Assembly: GCA_000482145.1 (NCBI GenBank)
Contig: AUXH01000164.1
Coordinates: 1 to 33,107, forward strand
Reading direction: 5' to 3'
Source: Strigomonas culicis
Taxonomy: Eukaryota; Euglenozoa; Kinetoplastea; Trypanosomatida; Trypanosomatidae
Length of the DNA: 33,107 nucleotides
Notes under the pieces: generated by a model
What the model saw: only the letters and a program-made list of their open reading frames with translations
What the model was told of the DNA's origin: nothing
Database searches by the model: none
Translations under genes and position numbers: made by a program
In this document: positions 25,620 through 33,107 of the stretch, one piece after another
Layout of the letters: each line of letters starts with the position of its first letter
How positions within the stretch are numbered: position 1 is the first letter of the stretch

Positions 25620-25738
25620 TCTTTTTTTTTTTATCAACCATTTGATAAAGAAAAAATAGCATTGCAAGATATTCAATCATTACCTTTTTTTTCTTTTTTC
25701 TTTTACCTGTTTAACTGTTCATTGATATGTCTTCTCAG
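25620..25738 (+). promoter_or_regulatory. Split acceptor region of the MVD gene
   Basis: A first T tract (about 25620-25632) is followed by AG dinucleotides at about 25648 and 25673. A second, stronger tract (25683-25708) has no AG before the ATG at 25727; its first AG is at 25737-25738, inside the coding sequence. Productive splicing must therefore use an AG upstream of the strong tract. Confidence 0.55.
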
Positions 25739-26875
25739 CAGTATTCTGCCCACGTCGAAGCGCCGATTAACATTGCGTTCATTAAGTACTGGGGAAAACG
25801 TGAGGGCGGCGAGAAGCTGATTCTGCCGACGAATGACTCTTTCAGCATTACGTTGTCCACGAAGCCCTTCCGCTCCAAGACGTCGGTGGTGCTGCGAAGT
25901 GACATCGCGGAGGATGAGCTCTGGCTGAATGGCAAGAAGAGCGACATCGCGAACACGGCCCGCATTCTCTCCGTGCTCGCCTATGTGCGCGCGAACTGCC
26001 CCGAGGAGCTGAAGAATCTCAAGGCCTACATTGTGTCGGAGAACAACTTCCCCACCGCGGCTGGCATGGCGTCCTCGGCAAGCGGTTACTGCGCCCTCTC
26101 GGCGGCCTTGGTGAAGGCCTTCCAGGCCAACGTAGATGTCTCCATGCTCGCCCGCCTCGGCTCCGGCAGCGCCTGCCGCAGCGCCTATGGCGGCTTTGTC
26201 ATTTGGCACAAGGGCGAGAAGGCGGACGGCACGGACTGCATTGCGACGCAGTTCGTCGATGAGCATTACTGGCCCGAGGTGCAGGTCATGTGCGCGGTGC
26301 TGAAGGGCGAGGTGAAGGATGTGTCTAGCACATCCGGCATGCAGCAGTCCCTCAAGACGTCCCCGCTGATGCAGGAGCGTATTGCAACGACGGTGGACAA
26401 GCGCATGGCAGAGGTGTCGGAGGCGATTAAGCAGAAGGACTTCCACAAGTTCGCGGAGATTACCATGACGGACTCGGACGACTTGCAGGAGATCTGCCGC
26501 ACAACGACGCCGAAGATCCAGTACGCCACCGAGGATAGCTACGCCATGATCCGCCTGATCCGTGCCTTTAACGCCAAGAAGGGGAAGAATGTCGTCGGCT
26601 ACACCTTTGACGCCGGTGCGAACTGCTTCATGTTTACCCTGAAGAAGGACCTGCCCGAGGTGGTCGCCATGCTGATGGCCCACTTCCCGACCGATTTCTC
26701 CAAGTTCTTCTTCAATGATCAGGCACTTTTGGCGGAGTGCGAAAAGGCGAAGGCCCCGGAGGAACACTGTAATCTCATCGATTACCCCAAAAACACCTTT
26801 GAAATGCTGCTCCAGTCACCAGTCGGCCCTGGGGTTGTGTATGTGGATGAGTCTGAAAGTCTCATCAAGCTCTAA
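25727..26875 (+). CDS. MVD: Mevalonate diphosphate decarboxylase
   Basis: 382 residues, close to the usual length of the enzyme, a GHMP-kinase-fold protein that uses ATP to turn mevalonate 5-diphosphate into isopentenyl diphosphate, CO2, ADP and phosphate, the last step of the mevalonate route to sterols, dolichol and ubiquinone. Key motifs are APINIAFIKYWGKR (12-25) for substrate binding, the glycine/serine ATP loop FPTAAGMASSASG (108-120), SGSACRSAYGGF (147-158) and TFDAGANC with the catalytic Asp295. All expected residues look intact. The start at 25727 is the only Met upstream of the first motif. The protein ends in IKL, close to but not the consensus peroxisomal/glycosomal SKL-type signal, so glycosomal location is possible but unproven. 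An acceptor-like AG lies 10 bases inside the CDS. Confidence 0.96.
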   Translation: MSSQQYSAHVEAPINIAFIKYWGKREGGEKLILPTNDSFSITLSTKPFRSKTSVVLRSDIAEDELWLNGKKSDIANTARILSVLAYVRANCPEELKNLKAYIVSENNFPTAAGMASSASGYCALSAALVKAFQANVDVSMLARLGSGSACRSAYGGFVIWHKGEKADGTDCIATQFVDEHYWPEVQVMCAVLKGEVKDVSSTSGMQQSLKTSPLMQERIATTVDKRMAEVSEAIKQKDFHKFAEITMTDSDDLQEICRTTTPKIQYATEDSYAMIRLIRAFNAKKGKNVVGYTFDAGANCFMFTLKKDLPEVVAMLMAHFPTDFSKFFFNDQALLAECEKAKAPEEHCNLIDYPKNTFEMLLQSPVGPGVVYVDESESLIKL

Positions 26876-27341
26876 TATATATGCATGACTTTTTTTTTTT
26901 AGTATTATTACTATTAATTCTTATTTCGTTCCCTTTTCCCATTTTCTTTCATACAAAAGCATGATTAATACTCTAAATAATAGCAACAACATCAAACATA
27001 CAAAAAAAAAAAAACATTTTTTGATATTTTTCATTGTTTCAGATAAATAAAGAGCATAATATCATAATATCATCTGTTAGATTCAGGTATTAAATACTCT
27101 GTTTATGTATACGTGTGTTCATGTGTGTGCAGCGTTCTGTATTACACAACTCGCATTAGAGTGTAGAGTTATGAATACCCCCTGTCTCTCCTCGGTATCT
27201 CTTTATTGTCTTATCATTTTCACCCTTCTGTATAGGTACTCTTGGTTCATTTTATTTCATTTATTTTCAAGGATTATCTACATACATATATAATTTTTTT
27301 ATATATATATATATATATATATAATACACAGTAAAAGACAA
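26876..27341 (+). promoter_or_regulatory. 466-base A/T-rich spacer with pyrimidine tract and acceptor
   Basis: The first half is A/T-rich, with a T run at 26890-26900 and A runs at 27001-27014, presumed 3' UTR of MVD. A C/T tract (27180-27230) is followed by TATAG with AG at 27234-27235, the likely acceptor for the COPI-associated gene. The TA repeat would then be in the leader. A later AG at 27330-27331 is an alternative. Confidence 0.5.
27299..27323. repeat. (TA)n microsatellite
   Basis: A perfect TA run in the predicted 5' leader, ending about 18 bases before the ATG at 27342. Confidence 0.9.
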
Positions 27342-27743
27342 ATGGGGGATGAATATACACCGTCTCGGATGATTACCATTGCCCGTTGGGTTAACGCGCC
27401 GGTTCAACTTATTGGTGGCTTCATTTGTTTTTTTAATTGCATCTGGAAGGTTCTCACGTTGAACGTAACGAGCATAATCATTTCTCTCTACATTATTCTC
27501 TTCGGCCTCGTGCTGCTCCTGCACCAACTTGGCATCAGCAAGGTGAAGCAGTACTTTGGTTTCCTGGATATCTGGGTTAGTGAGGCGGTCTTCCTCATCT
27601 TTCTCGGGACGCTGGGTATTGCAACCGGCGCCATCTTTGGCTACATCATTGGCGCCGTGTCGTGTGTTGCAGGTGTCTTATGCATCATTGACCGCTTCGC
27701 AGTTGGAAAACGTCTCATTAACGGACAAGGCGCGGCGGCATAA
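27342..27743 (+). CDS. COPI-associated / TVP15-like Golgi membrane protein
   Basis: 133 residues with four hydrophobic spans: about 16-35, 38-63, 78-96 and 98-115. They are short, closely packed and separated by small loops, the shape of the COPI-associated protein family (related to yeast Golgi protein TVP15). Family-like stretches are RWVNAPVQLIGGF at the start of span 1, the conserved IILFGLVLLLHQLG between spans 2 and 3, and YFGFLDIWVSEAVFLIFLGTL leading to the Gly-rich last spans. Members sit in Golgi/COPI vesicle membranes and their molecular action is not well defined. The start ATG is the first after the TA repeat. The short polar tail ends in Ala residues without a retrieval KKxx signal. 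Confidence 0.78.
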   Translation: MGDEYTPSRMITIARWVNAPVQLIGGFICFFNCIWKVLTLNVTSIIISLYIILFGLVLLLHQLGISKVKQYFGFLDIWVSEAVFLIFLGTLGIATGAIFGYIIGAVSCVAGVLCIIDRFAVGKRLINGQGAAA

Positions 27744-28515
27744 GAGGCTGTGCGGGTGGGTACAACGGTACTCCCCACTGCTCGTCGTGATGCAAAGATG
27801 TTCAGGCAATGCTCTTCCTCTTTGCCAGCACCGAACACGAACTGAGTGCTTCTGTAGTATTTTTTTCCCTTTTCGTTACCCCTTGCTGTTGCTTTTGTCT
27901 CTATCGATAAACAAGTGTTCTGCATCTGAATCATTTAAGCCTTTTGTTCTTTAACTCTCTTCTCCGCAGTTCTCTCTTTAGTATGTTCTGGAAGTGCTTT
28001 TATTTGGTCTTTGTTCGGGTAGTGGTTGACCCTTGACGTAGTAATTCGTAAAAGTTTTAACATGTATACATTTGTAAAAAAAATGTATCATGGTGCTATT
28101 TTGCATTTTCTCCAGTGATGTTTATTTCCTTTGGTTGTTTGATTACTATTTTTCTTTTAACTGAATCATTTGTATTGCTTCTTTTTCTTTGTCCCTCTCC
28201 CCTTTTTTTTTTCATTAGTTTTATTATCTTGTTTTTTTTTTTTAGCTTTAGTAAGCAGCAAAAGGTTTTTCTTTCTTCTGTTCAGAAAAAAAAAGTATAG
28301 AAGAAGAAAAAGACGAAATAGTCTAGTTGCTTTGTTGTTTACTTATACGTTAGTTTCTGTGTTTTCACTGTTTTTTTTTGCTTTTTGCTTTTTCCTTCTT
28401 CCCGGATAGGAGAAAAGGGGAGAAACAGCGAAACAGTATACATATACACACACATCTATATCTATCTCTCTCTATATATATCTGTAATACCAAAAACCTT
28501 AATAATAATAAAGAA
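27744..28515 (+). promoter_or_regulatory. 772-base spacer; acceptor AG near 28408-28409
   Basis: The spacer is T-rich with several homopolymer runs (28201-28212, 28232-28243, 28371-28379). The tract at 28371-28401 followed by CCCGGATAG, AG at 28408-28409, is the best acceptor for the gene at 28516. Further T/C tracts near 28160-28220 could serve others. Short frames across it encode only Phe/Leu-rich strings. CT/TA micro-repeats occupy about 28451-28482. Confidence 0.5.
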
Positions 28516-29235
28516 ATGTCATCTATTGTGTTAGCGACAAGTAATGCCGTTGAGGGCACTTGCGACAGTGTAATCAAGGACACGAATAGTGACAACCGTG
28601 ACGTTGGACAAGGTGTGAAGAATATATTTACCGTATCCTATGCCAATCAAAAAACAAACTTGTTAGTTCCATTCCGTAGTGACCACCAAAAACAAAAGCT
28701 GATGGTAGCGGAGCACCGGCAGAAGTTGCACGAGGCATTCATCGCAAGGCATGAGGCACAGCTTCAGCTCAACGAGCACGACAGTGTGATTGCCGTCAAG
28801 GTGCTGCTGGCTGCTGCGGCGAATGGGGATATAAGACATGCGAGAAGGTCATGCTATGAGCCCTCGGTGATCGAGTTTTGCGTGCAGATGTGGAGTGCCT
28901 TCATGAAGGAAGCGGATAATTTGCTCTTTTCGGACGGTGCATCGCATGTGAAGGAGGCCATTGAGAACATCTCGTCCCTGGGTATTTGGTACAACGGACC
29001 GGAGATCTCGCTGCCACTCAGACGCTATACCGTACGTGTGCCGAATGCCGCTGGCGAGGAGGAAAATGTTGTGCTACTAGGTCTCATTAGCTTCACGTAC
29101 TCGTCCTACATCATGCAGCTTCGCTCCATGGCGCAACAAACAACACTTGCTACACTTGCTTACCTGAGGGAGCAGCTTCGAACCAACTGTCTTTTCGTGC
29201 CCCCACTTCTGCTGGCTTCTAGACAGCTACAGTAG
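28516..29235 (+). CDS. Conserved-looking protein of unknown function
   Basis: 239 residues, not recognised. The start at 28516 is chosen because the in-frame sequence upstream to 28378 contains the acceptor AG and simple repeats. The first ~45 residues are polar. A charged helix-forming stretch rich in Gln/His/Lys/Glu follows (about 55-85, with KLMVAEHRQKLHEAFIARHE), then an Ala/Leu helix (VIAVKVLLAAAANGD). Another helical part follows, then a beta-type segment (about 155-190, YNGPEISLPLRRYTVRVPN), a hydrophobic VVLLGLISFTY strand and a C-terminal helix pair. No membrane span, zinc site or nucleotide motif is seen. Its coding bias (GC-rich third positions from about 28690) contrasts with the A/T-rich spacers and supports a real gene. 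The location before a long gene-free stretch gives no hint of its job. Confidence 0.68.
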   Translation: MSSIVLATSNAVEGTCDSVIKDTNSDNRDVGQGVKNIFTVSYANQKTNLLVPFRSDHQKQKLMVAEHRQKLHEAFIARHEAQLQLNEHDSVIAVKVLLAAAANGDIRHARRSCYEPSVIEFCVQMWSAFMKEADNLLFSDGASHVKEAIENISSLGIWYNGPEISLPLRRYTVRVPNAAGEEENVVLLGLISFTYSSYIMQLRSMAQQTTLATLAYLREQLRTNCLFVPPLLLASRQLQ

Positions 29236-29836
29236 GGTTGGTGGATTGACACTTTGCTTCTTTTTTTAATTTATTTACTTTGATTTGTGTTTTGTTTTCC
29301 CTTTACTTCTTCTTTTTGGGTTTTATATGATACAAATGTCAATAAAAAGTGTTTTTCCCTCTTTTCAATATGACCAGAATGGCCTCCTACGTTGACACTA
29401 TATATTGAAAAAGAATAATCATGTTAATGCCGATGGACGAAACGATTGACAAGTGTACGTCAAGATGAATGAAAAACAATATGAATGTAAACGAATATGT
29501 ATTTTTTTGGAGCTGAAATTAAAACAAAACTCATTTTCTTATATGTACGTACACATGTATGCATTTGTACAGGTTCTTTTTTTTTAATTTCTCAAGGTGA
29601 TATGTTTGCTTATTCATATTCTTGCTGATATATATACATACTTTTTTTTACTGACAACAAGCAGATGAAAAAAAAAAAACTCTTGTTTCCATTTTTTCAG
29701 TCTTCTTCTTTCTTCTTATTACTAGTTTATTTGTTCCACTCCTTGCAGAAATACGAGGTTCTGATTACACAAGACGTTATTCTTGTGTGCACGAGTGCTC
29801 ATTTGTGTGCCTATACACCTCTCTTTCTCTTCCCGA

Positions 29837-29854
29837 CTCTCTCTCTCTCTCTCT
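29837..29854. repeat. (CT)n microsatellite
   Basis: A perfect CT run of about nine units inside a pyrimidine-rich part of the long gene-free stretch. Confidence 0.85.
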
Positions 29855-30650
29855 TTCCTTCTATTATTAGTATTGTACTTTGTGTGTGTCGTAAAGTGGA
29901 ATTCATTTTCTCGTATCCCCAACGTATGGATTGTTGAATAGTGTCCCTGACAAATCTCCATTAGCTTTATCGCAAAGCGGTTCTCATGTTGTACGAAACG
30001 GAAGGAACAAACTGTTTTGACGTGGCTCTTTTGTGAGGGAAGACACGTGAATATAGTGCACCGCGGTTGACTACAAGACTGTTTGGATGCTTACTGTCCA
30101 CTGCTACCACTTCTCCAGTGGGAGAATGAAATCTTCTGCTTGTATAATCACTTAGTGGTGCCTTCGTACCTTTCTCTTTACGTACGCAAGACGCGACATA
30201 GTTGATGTATGAGGCTATTCTGAATCGGCAAGGGTCGTTCCTATTTGTATTCTTTCATCGTTTGCTTCCTGTAAGCTTTTTTTTGTATATAAACCATTTT
30301 TTCCTTCTTTTTTGACTCATGTTTTTTTTATTACTATATTTTGCCATTATCCTTTGCTATGCTCTTTCTTTTGTAATGCGCTTCTTCTTTACTTCAACCA
30401 TTGTATCAAACATTTCGACGTTCTTCAGTGCGCGATTCGACTCTCCACTTTTTATGCTCTCTCTTGATCCGAATGCATGGGCGCAGGTACAGTGAGGTAT
30501 AATAATCACTACTATTGAGTAATCCTATGAACCGCAAGAAGGTTATATTGAATATAGGGTTCTCTGGAGCAACCCTTTGCACTAGTGTGATGTGTGGCGA
30601 CATTATAGCATGCACACGGGTGACCGAACGTAAGAAAACAAGTACTTTCT

Positions 30651-30672
30651 TAATGTGATGTTGAACACATTA
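30651..30672. other. Perfect 7-bp inverted repeat (hairpin)
   Basis: TAATGTG at 30651-30657 pairs with CACATTA at 30666-30672 around an 8-base loop, inside the second complex island of the gene-free stretch. No T-run terminator follows. Confidence 0.5.
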
Positions 30673-31082
30673 GCCGTCTGGTGCGCCTACTCTGCCAAAG
30701 GATATGTCCATTTGCGTTCCCATGAGTGGAAACACAACCAGTATTTGCGTACTCAAGGGACTAGAGGTGTGTACCTTCTTTTTTCCTTCTAGTCTTTTTT
30801 TTTTACTGTTCCTGTCACAGCACACACATACACACCAACAGACGCATGAGTATATACTCAAGAAAAACGTTGCTACTTTGTTTTCTCCTTTTTACTTTTC
30901 GAACAGTCAAATGGATGAGTATCCATCGAAGGAGACAGAAGGTAGGATATCTTGTAATTAGCAGAATGCGTATTTACTGTGCATATGTGCGGCTCCATCA
31001 CCTGAATAAACGATTCTTATCCTCATCACCTATTTCTAGTTTTTTTTTCACTTTTCATTTTTCATTATCTATTTTTGCAATT

Positions 31083-31156
31083 GCTTTCTCTTTTTTTTCC
31101 ACCTTTTTTTTCTAACTTTTTTTTATTTATTGATCATTAATTGGCAACACCTACAG
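31083..31156 (+). promoter_or_regulatory. Polypyrimidine tract and acceptor AG for the surface-antigen gene
   Basis: T/C-rich runs at about 31030-31122, with the strongest T runs at 31090-31121, are followed by AACACCTACAG with AG at 31155-31156, 57 bases before the ATG at 31214. Confidence 0.65.
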
Positions 31157-31213
31157 CATCAACAGACTCTCTCCCAACACGCAATAAATCTGAGTAAACC
31201 TTTTCCCACTGCG

Positions 31214-33107
31214 ATGAAGTTTCTTTATATTCCATTCTCATCGGGGTTTCTTTACGCACTCGTCGCGTGCGCGGCGCTGCTGCTGGCCGTGTGTCCCGCG
31301 AGCGCGACCACGGTGAGGTCCATCACCGGCAGCTTCACGTTGGCCGACCAGACGGTGGATGGCTTGGTGTACAACGTGAGCACGATGACTACGTCCTCGG
31401 ACCAGTCCCTCAACTACGTGACGGAGTGCACGATCAAGGGCGGCGGCATTGGCTTCAGCGCCTTCTTGAGCTCCGTCTCCAGCACGTCCATCCCGCTGTT
31501 CAACCTGACGATGGCACAGACGACGGTGGCGAACGCCTCCATCCTCCTCACGGGGTACTTCCCGCCCTACTCGACCATGATGATCTCGTACACGACGGCC
31601 ACGATGCAGCGCACGACCCCCCTGTACGACTTCCGCAACCTTGTCCTGGAGAACCACGTGATGGTGTACGTGCTGGAGACGACCGCGACGTGGAACGATG
31701 GTGGCGCTGGTGGCGCTGTGCTCTGCATGGGCGGGACGTTGCGGCAGCTGTTCCAGACGTACAGCGGTCTGTACATGGTGAACACGTACGCCACGTACGC
31801 GGCGCACATACTGCATCATGTGCTTCCGGTATGTACACCTAAGGGTGTCCACTGCTTGGATATCTACAACGGGCTGCTGGCGATTGACGTCGCGACGTGC
31901 ACGGACTGCACGGGCGAGTTTCTGCGAAGTGAGAACACGGTGTCCTTCCTGACCGGGGCGAACAGCGGCGTGGTGCGCATCTCGAACTGCACGTCCACGG
32001 GCGGCCAGCCCTTCATCGGGGCGTTGGGGTCCGTGTCGTTTGAGTTCTCTGGTAGCGGAAACGTGGTGCTCTACGGCATCACGACGGACAGCACGCTTCT
32101 GACCTCCAACACTGTTGTACCGATACTGGTAGGCACGGGCTACTTTTCTTTCATGCACATCAATGTGGTCTCCATGGGCACAACATCACCGAGCTTACCC
32201 AAAACCTCCGGCAGTAACACCGTCTGGATGGGGAACATCACGTTGAGTGGCACGCTCATGACTTCCGTCGCTGACCTGACCGCGAACTATTTCAACACGA
32301 ACTACTTCCTGACCCCGTACAGCATGGTACAGGAGACGTCGGGGACGGCGAACTACGAAGAAACGGTTGGGTCTGCCTCCTCCGTGTTCTGCGCGCGCTC
32401 CGGCTTCTCGAGCGCCTCGTGGGAGCAGCTGGACACGTGGAAGCGCGCCAAGTGCAACTGCCCCAGCGGCTCCTACGGCCCCTACTGCACACAGGTGATG
32501 GACCCCGTCTCGTACTACGTGAACTACAACGCGAACAACACGGAGGTGACGTGCGACGTGGCGCACTGCACGACCTGCATCTCCATGTCGTCGACGCAGT
32601 GCACGGAGTGCGATGCTGGCTACAAGCTGAACAGCACGACGTGCGTGGCGAAGGGCTGCACGGCGGAGCACTGCTCCGCGTGCATGTTCGACTCGGAGCA
32701 CAACTGCACTGTGTGCGACGCCGGCTACAAGCTGGACAGCGACAACATCACGTGCACGGAGAAGGTGTGCCAGGCAAAGAATTGCGTTCAGTGCGTTTAT
32801 GACACTGAAGACCTGTGTGAGGTGTGTGAGGGCAACTTCAAGCGCGGCGAGGACAACACCACATGTGAGGCCATGACGTGCAACGCTGCTAACTGTGACA
32901 CGTGCGTGACGGAGAAGGGCAGCGTGTGCCAGAACTGCAGCCCGAACTACAAGCTGGACGCCGACGGCAAGACGTGCACGGAGAAGGTGTGCCAGGCAGA
33001 GAATTGTGCTCGGTGCGTTTATGACACGGAGGACACGTGTGAGGTGTGCCAAGGCAACTACAAGCGCGGCGAGGACAACACGACTTGCGTGACCATGACG
33101 TGCGATG
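31214..33107 (+). CDS. Cysteine-rich surface-antigen-like protein (3' end outside window)
   Basis: The frame is open from the ATG at 31214 to the window edge, 631 codons with no stop. A hydrophobic signal peptide covers about residues 1-32 (core ALVACAALLLAVCPASA). Residues ~33-400 form a Ser/Thr/Val-rich, beta-type ectodomain with many N-glycosylation sequons (for example NLT, NAS, NCT, NIT) and few cysteines. An EGF-like CNCPSGSYGPYC follows at 414. From 447 a tandem array of cysteine modules begins, each about C-x4-C-x2-C-x8-C-x2-C-x9-10-C, the same spacing as in Giardia-VSP-like and trypanosomatid 'surface antigen-like' proteins. Five modules plus the start of a sixth are visible; a GPI signal or membrane span would lie beyond the edge. 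It is probably a secreted or cell-surface protein of the insect-stage or host interface, which is inference. Third positions are strongly GC-biased. Confidence 0.85.
   Translation, partial: MKFLYIPFSSGFLYALVACAALLLAVCPASATTVRSITGSFTLADQTVDGLVYNVSTMTTSSDQSLNYVTECTIKGGGIGFSAFLSSVSSTSIPLFNLTMAQTTVANASILLTGYFPPYSTMMISYTTATMQRTTPLYDFRNLVLENHVMVYVLETTATWNDGGAGGAVLCMGGTLRQLFQTYSGLYMVNTYATYAAHILHHVLPVCTPKGVHCLDIYNGLLAIDVATCTDCTGEFLRSENTVSFLTGANSGVVRISNCTSTGGQPFIGALGSVSFEFSGSGNVVLYGITTDSTLLTSNTVVPILVGTGYFSFMHINVVSMGTTSPSLPKTSGSNTVWMGNITLSGTLMTSVADLTANYFNTNYFLTPYSMVQETSGTANYEETVGSASSVFCARSGFSSASWEQLDTWKRAKCNCPSGSYGPYCTQVMDPVSYYVNYNANNTEVTCDVAHCTTCISMSSTQCTECDAGYKLNSTTCVAKGCTAEHCSACMFDSEHNCTVCDAGYKLDSDNITCTEKVCQAKNCVQCVYDTEDLCEVCEGNFKRGEDNTTCEAMTCNAANCDTCVTEKGSVCQNCSPNYKLDADGKTCTEKVCQAENCARCVYDTEDTCEVCQGNYKRGEDNTTCVTMTCD
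32657..33107 (+). repeat. Tandem 111-bp coding repeat in the Cys-rich array
   Basis: Cysteine modules begin at 32657, 32768, 32879, 32990 and 33101, exactly 111 bases apart; an earlier, slightly shorter unit begins at 32552. The modules at 32768 and 32990 are nearly the same in sequence, and both differ from the one at 32879, giving a 222-bp two-module period. The array runs off the window. Confidence 0.88.

Larger units (their letters stand above)
29236..31213. other. About 2 kb without a recognisable gene
   Basis: T-rich and A-rich low-complexity sequence with CT (29837-29854) and TA micro-repeats alternates with two islands of more complex sequence, about 29950-30250 and 30405-30720. The islands hold only short frames (under ~70 codons, either strand). 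Small hairpins are visible: TTCTCC/GGAGAA at 30111-30126 and TAATGTG/CACATTA at 30651-30672. Several pyrimidine tracts followed by AG occur (for example near 29700, 30243-30330 and 31030-31120), so small spliced transcripts cannot be excluded. I see no tRNA, snoRNA-type box pairing or transposon remnant. Confidence 0.6.

Noticed and set aside
27556..27954. Overlapping + frame across the end of the COPI-associated gene
   Set aside because: It is out of frame with the four-span protein and continues into 3' UTR; no independent support.
29665..29937. A 90-codon + strand frame
   Set aside because: Phe/Leu/Ser-rich translation of T- and CT-rich sequence, with no sign of selection as protein.
30425..30445. 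tRNA T-loop-like GATTCGACTC
   Set aside because: No matching acceptor stem, D-loop or anticodon arm could be found at the right distances on either strand.
30704..30961. An 85-codon + strand frame in the gene-free stretch
   Set aside because: It runs through a pyrimidine tract and a CA-type repeat. The composition is Phe/Ser/His-rich with no domain or coding bias.
31238..32158. Minus-strand frames opposite the surface-antigen gene (also 32195-33052)
   Set aside because: The + strand frame is open over 631 codons with signal peptide and Cys modules. The antisense products are Arg/His/Val-rich shadows.
1..33107. CRISPR arrays, insertion sequences, cis-spliced introns or a strand switch
   Set aside because: No spaced direct repeats, terminal inverted repeats with transposase, or interrupted conserved domains were seen. 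All genes point the same way.

Overview
The window is nuclear DNA from a trypanosomatid (kinetoplastid flagellate). All 16 supported protein genes lie on the + strand without introns, like a segment of one polycistronic transcription unit. Nearly every gene is preceded by a T/C-rich tract and then an AG within a few to a few hundred bases of the start ATG, the signature of spliced-leader trans-splicing. Coding regions are GC-rich, while spacers are T-rich and carry dinucleotide repeats. I cannot name the genus from sequence alone. The nature of several products (complex I 39-kDa-like subunit, LmjF365940-type deaminase, Cys-rich surface antigen) fits the Trypanosomatidae.

Layout: CNNM-type DUF21/CBS transporter (284-2248); small BART-domain protein resembling ARL2BP (2611-2994); very large DUF726/TMCO4-type hydrolase (3377-7711); degenerate PNKP-phosphatase-like protein with no ATG in its first ~270 open bases (8337-9455); ER glucosidase II alpha (9780-12200); NDUFA9-like complex I subunit (12580-14019); protein with ten zinc-binding modules (14597-16669); small one-helix mitochondrial-type protein (17050-17526); alpha-helical repeat protein that may be a SPO22/ZIP4/TEX11 meiotic factor (18364-21099); CDA-fold deaminase (21419-22483); Spinster-type MFS transporter (22739-24289); putative RRM-like protein (24530-25465); mevalonate diphosphate decarboxylase (25727-26875); COPI-associated/TVP15-like Golgi membrane protein (27342-27743); unrecognised 239-residue protein (28516-29235); a ~2-kb gene-free stretch; and the 5' part of a cysteine-rich surface protein that runs off the window end (31214 to beyond 33107).

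The genes do not form one pathway, as expected for a trypanosomatid gene array where neighbours share a transcript but not a function. Expression would be set post-transcriptionally, through acceptor-site choice and UTRs. Loose themes are endomembrane/secretory function (glucosidase II, COPI-associated protein, Spinster, CNNM, surface antigen) and mitochondrial/isoprenoid metabolism.

The most interesting items are the deaminase (a family of unknown target), the pseudo-PNKP with its missing start codon, the ~400-residue insertion in the DUF726 hydrolase, the duplicated zinc-finger protein, the candidate ZIP4, the acceptor-site arrangement at MVD, and the 111-bp repeat array in the surface antigen. 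I found no rRNA, tRNA, CRISPR, transposon or bacterial-type element.
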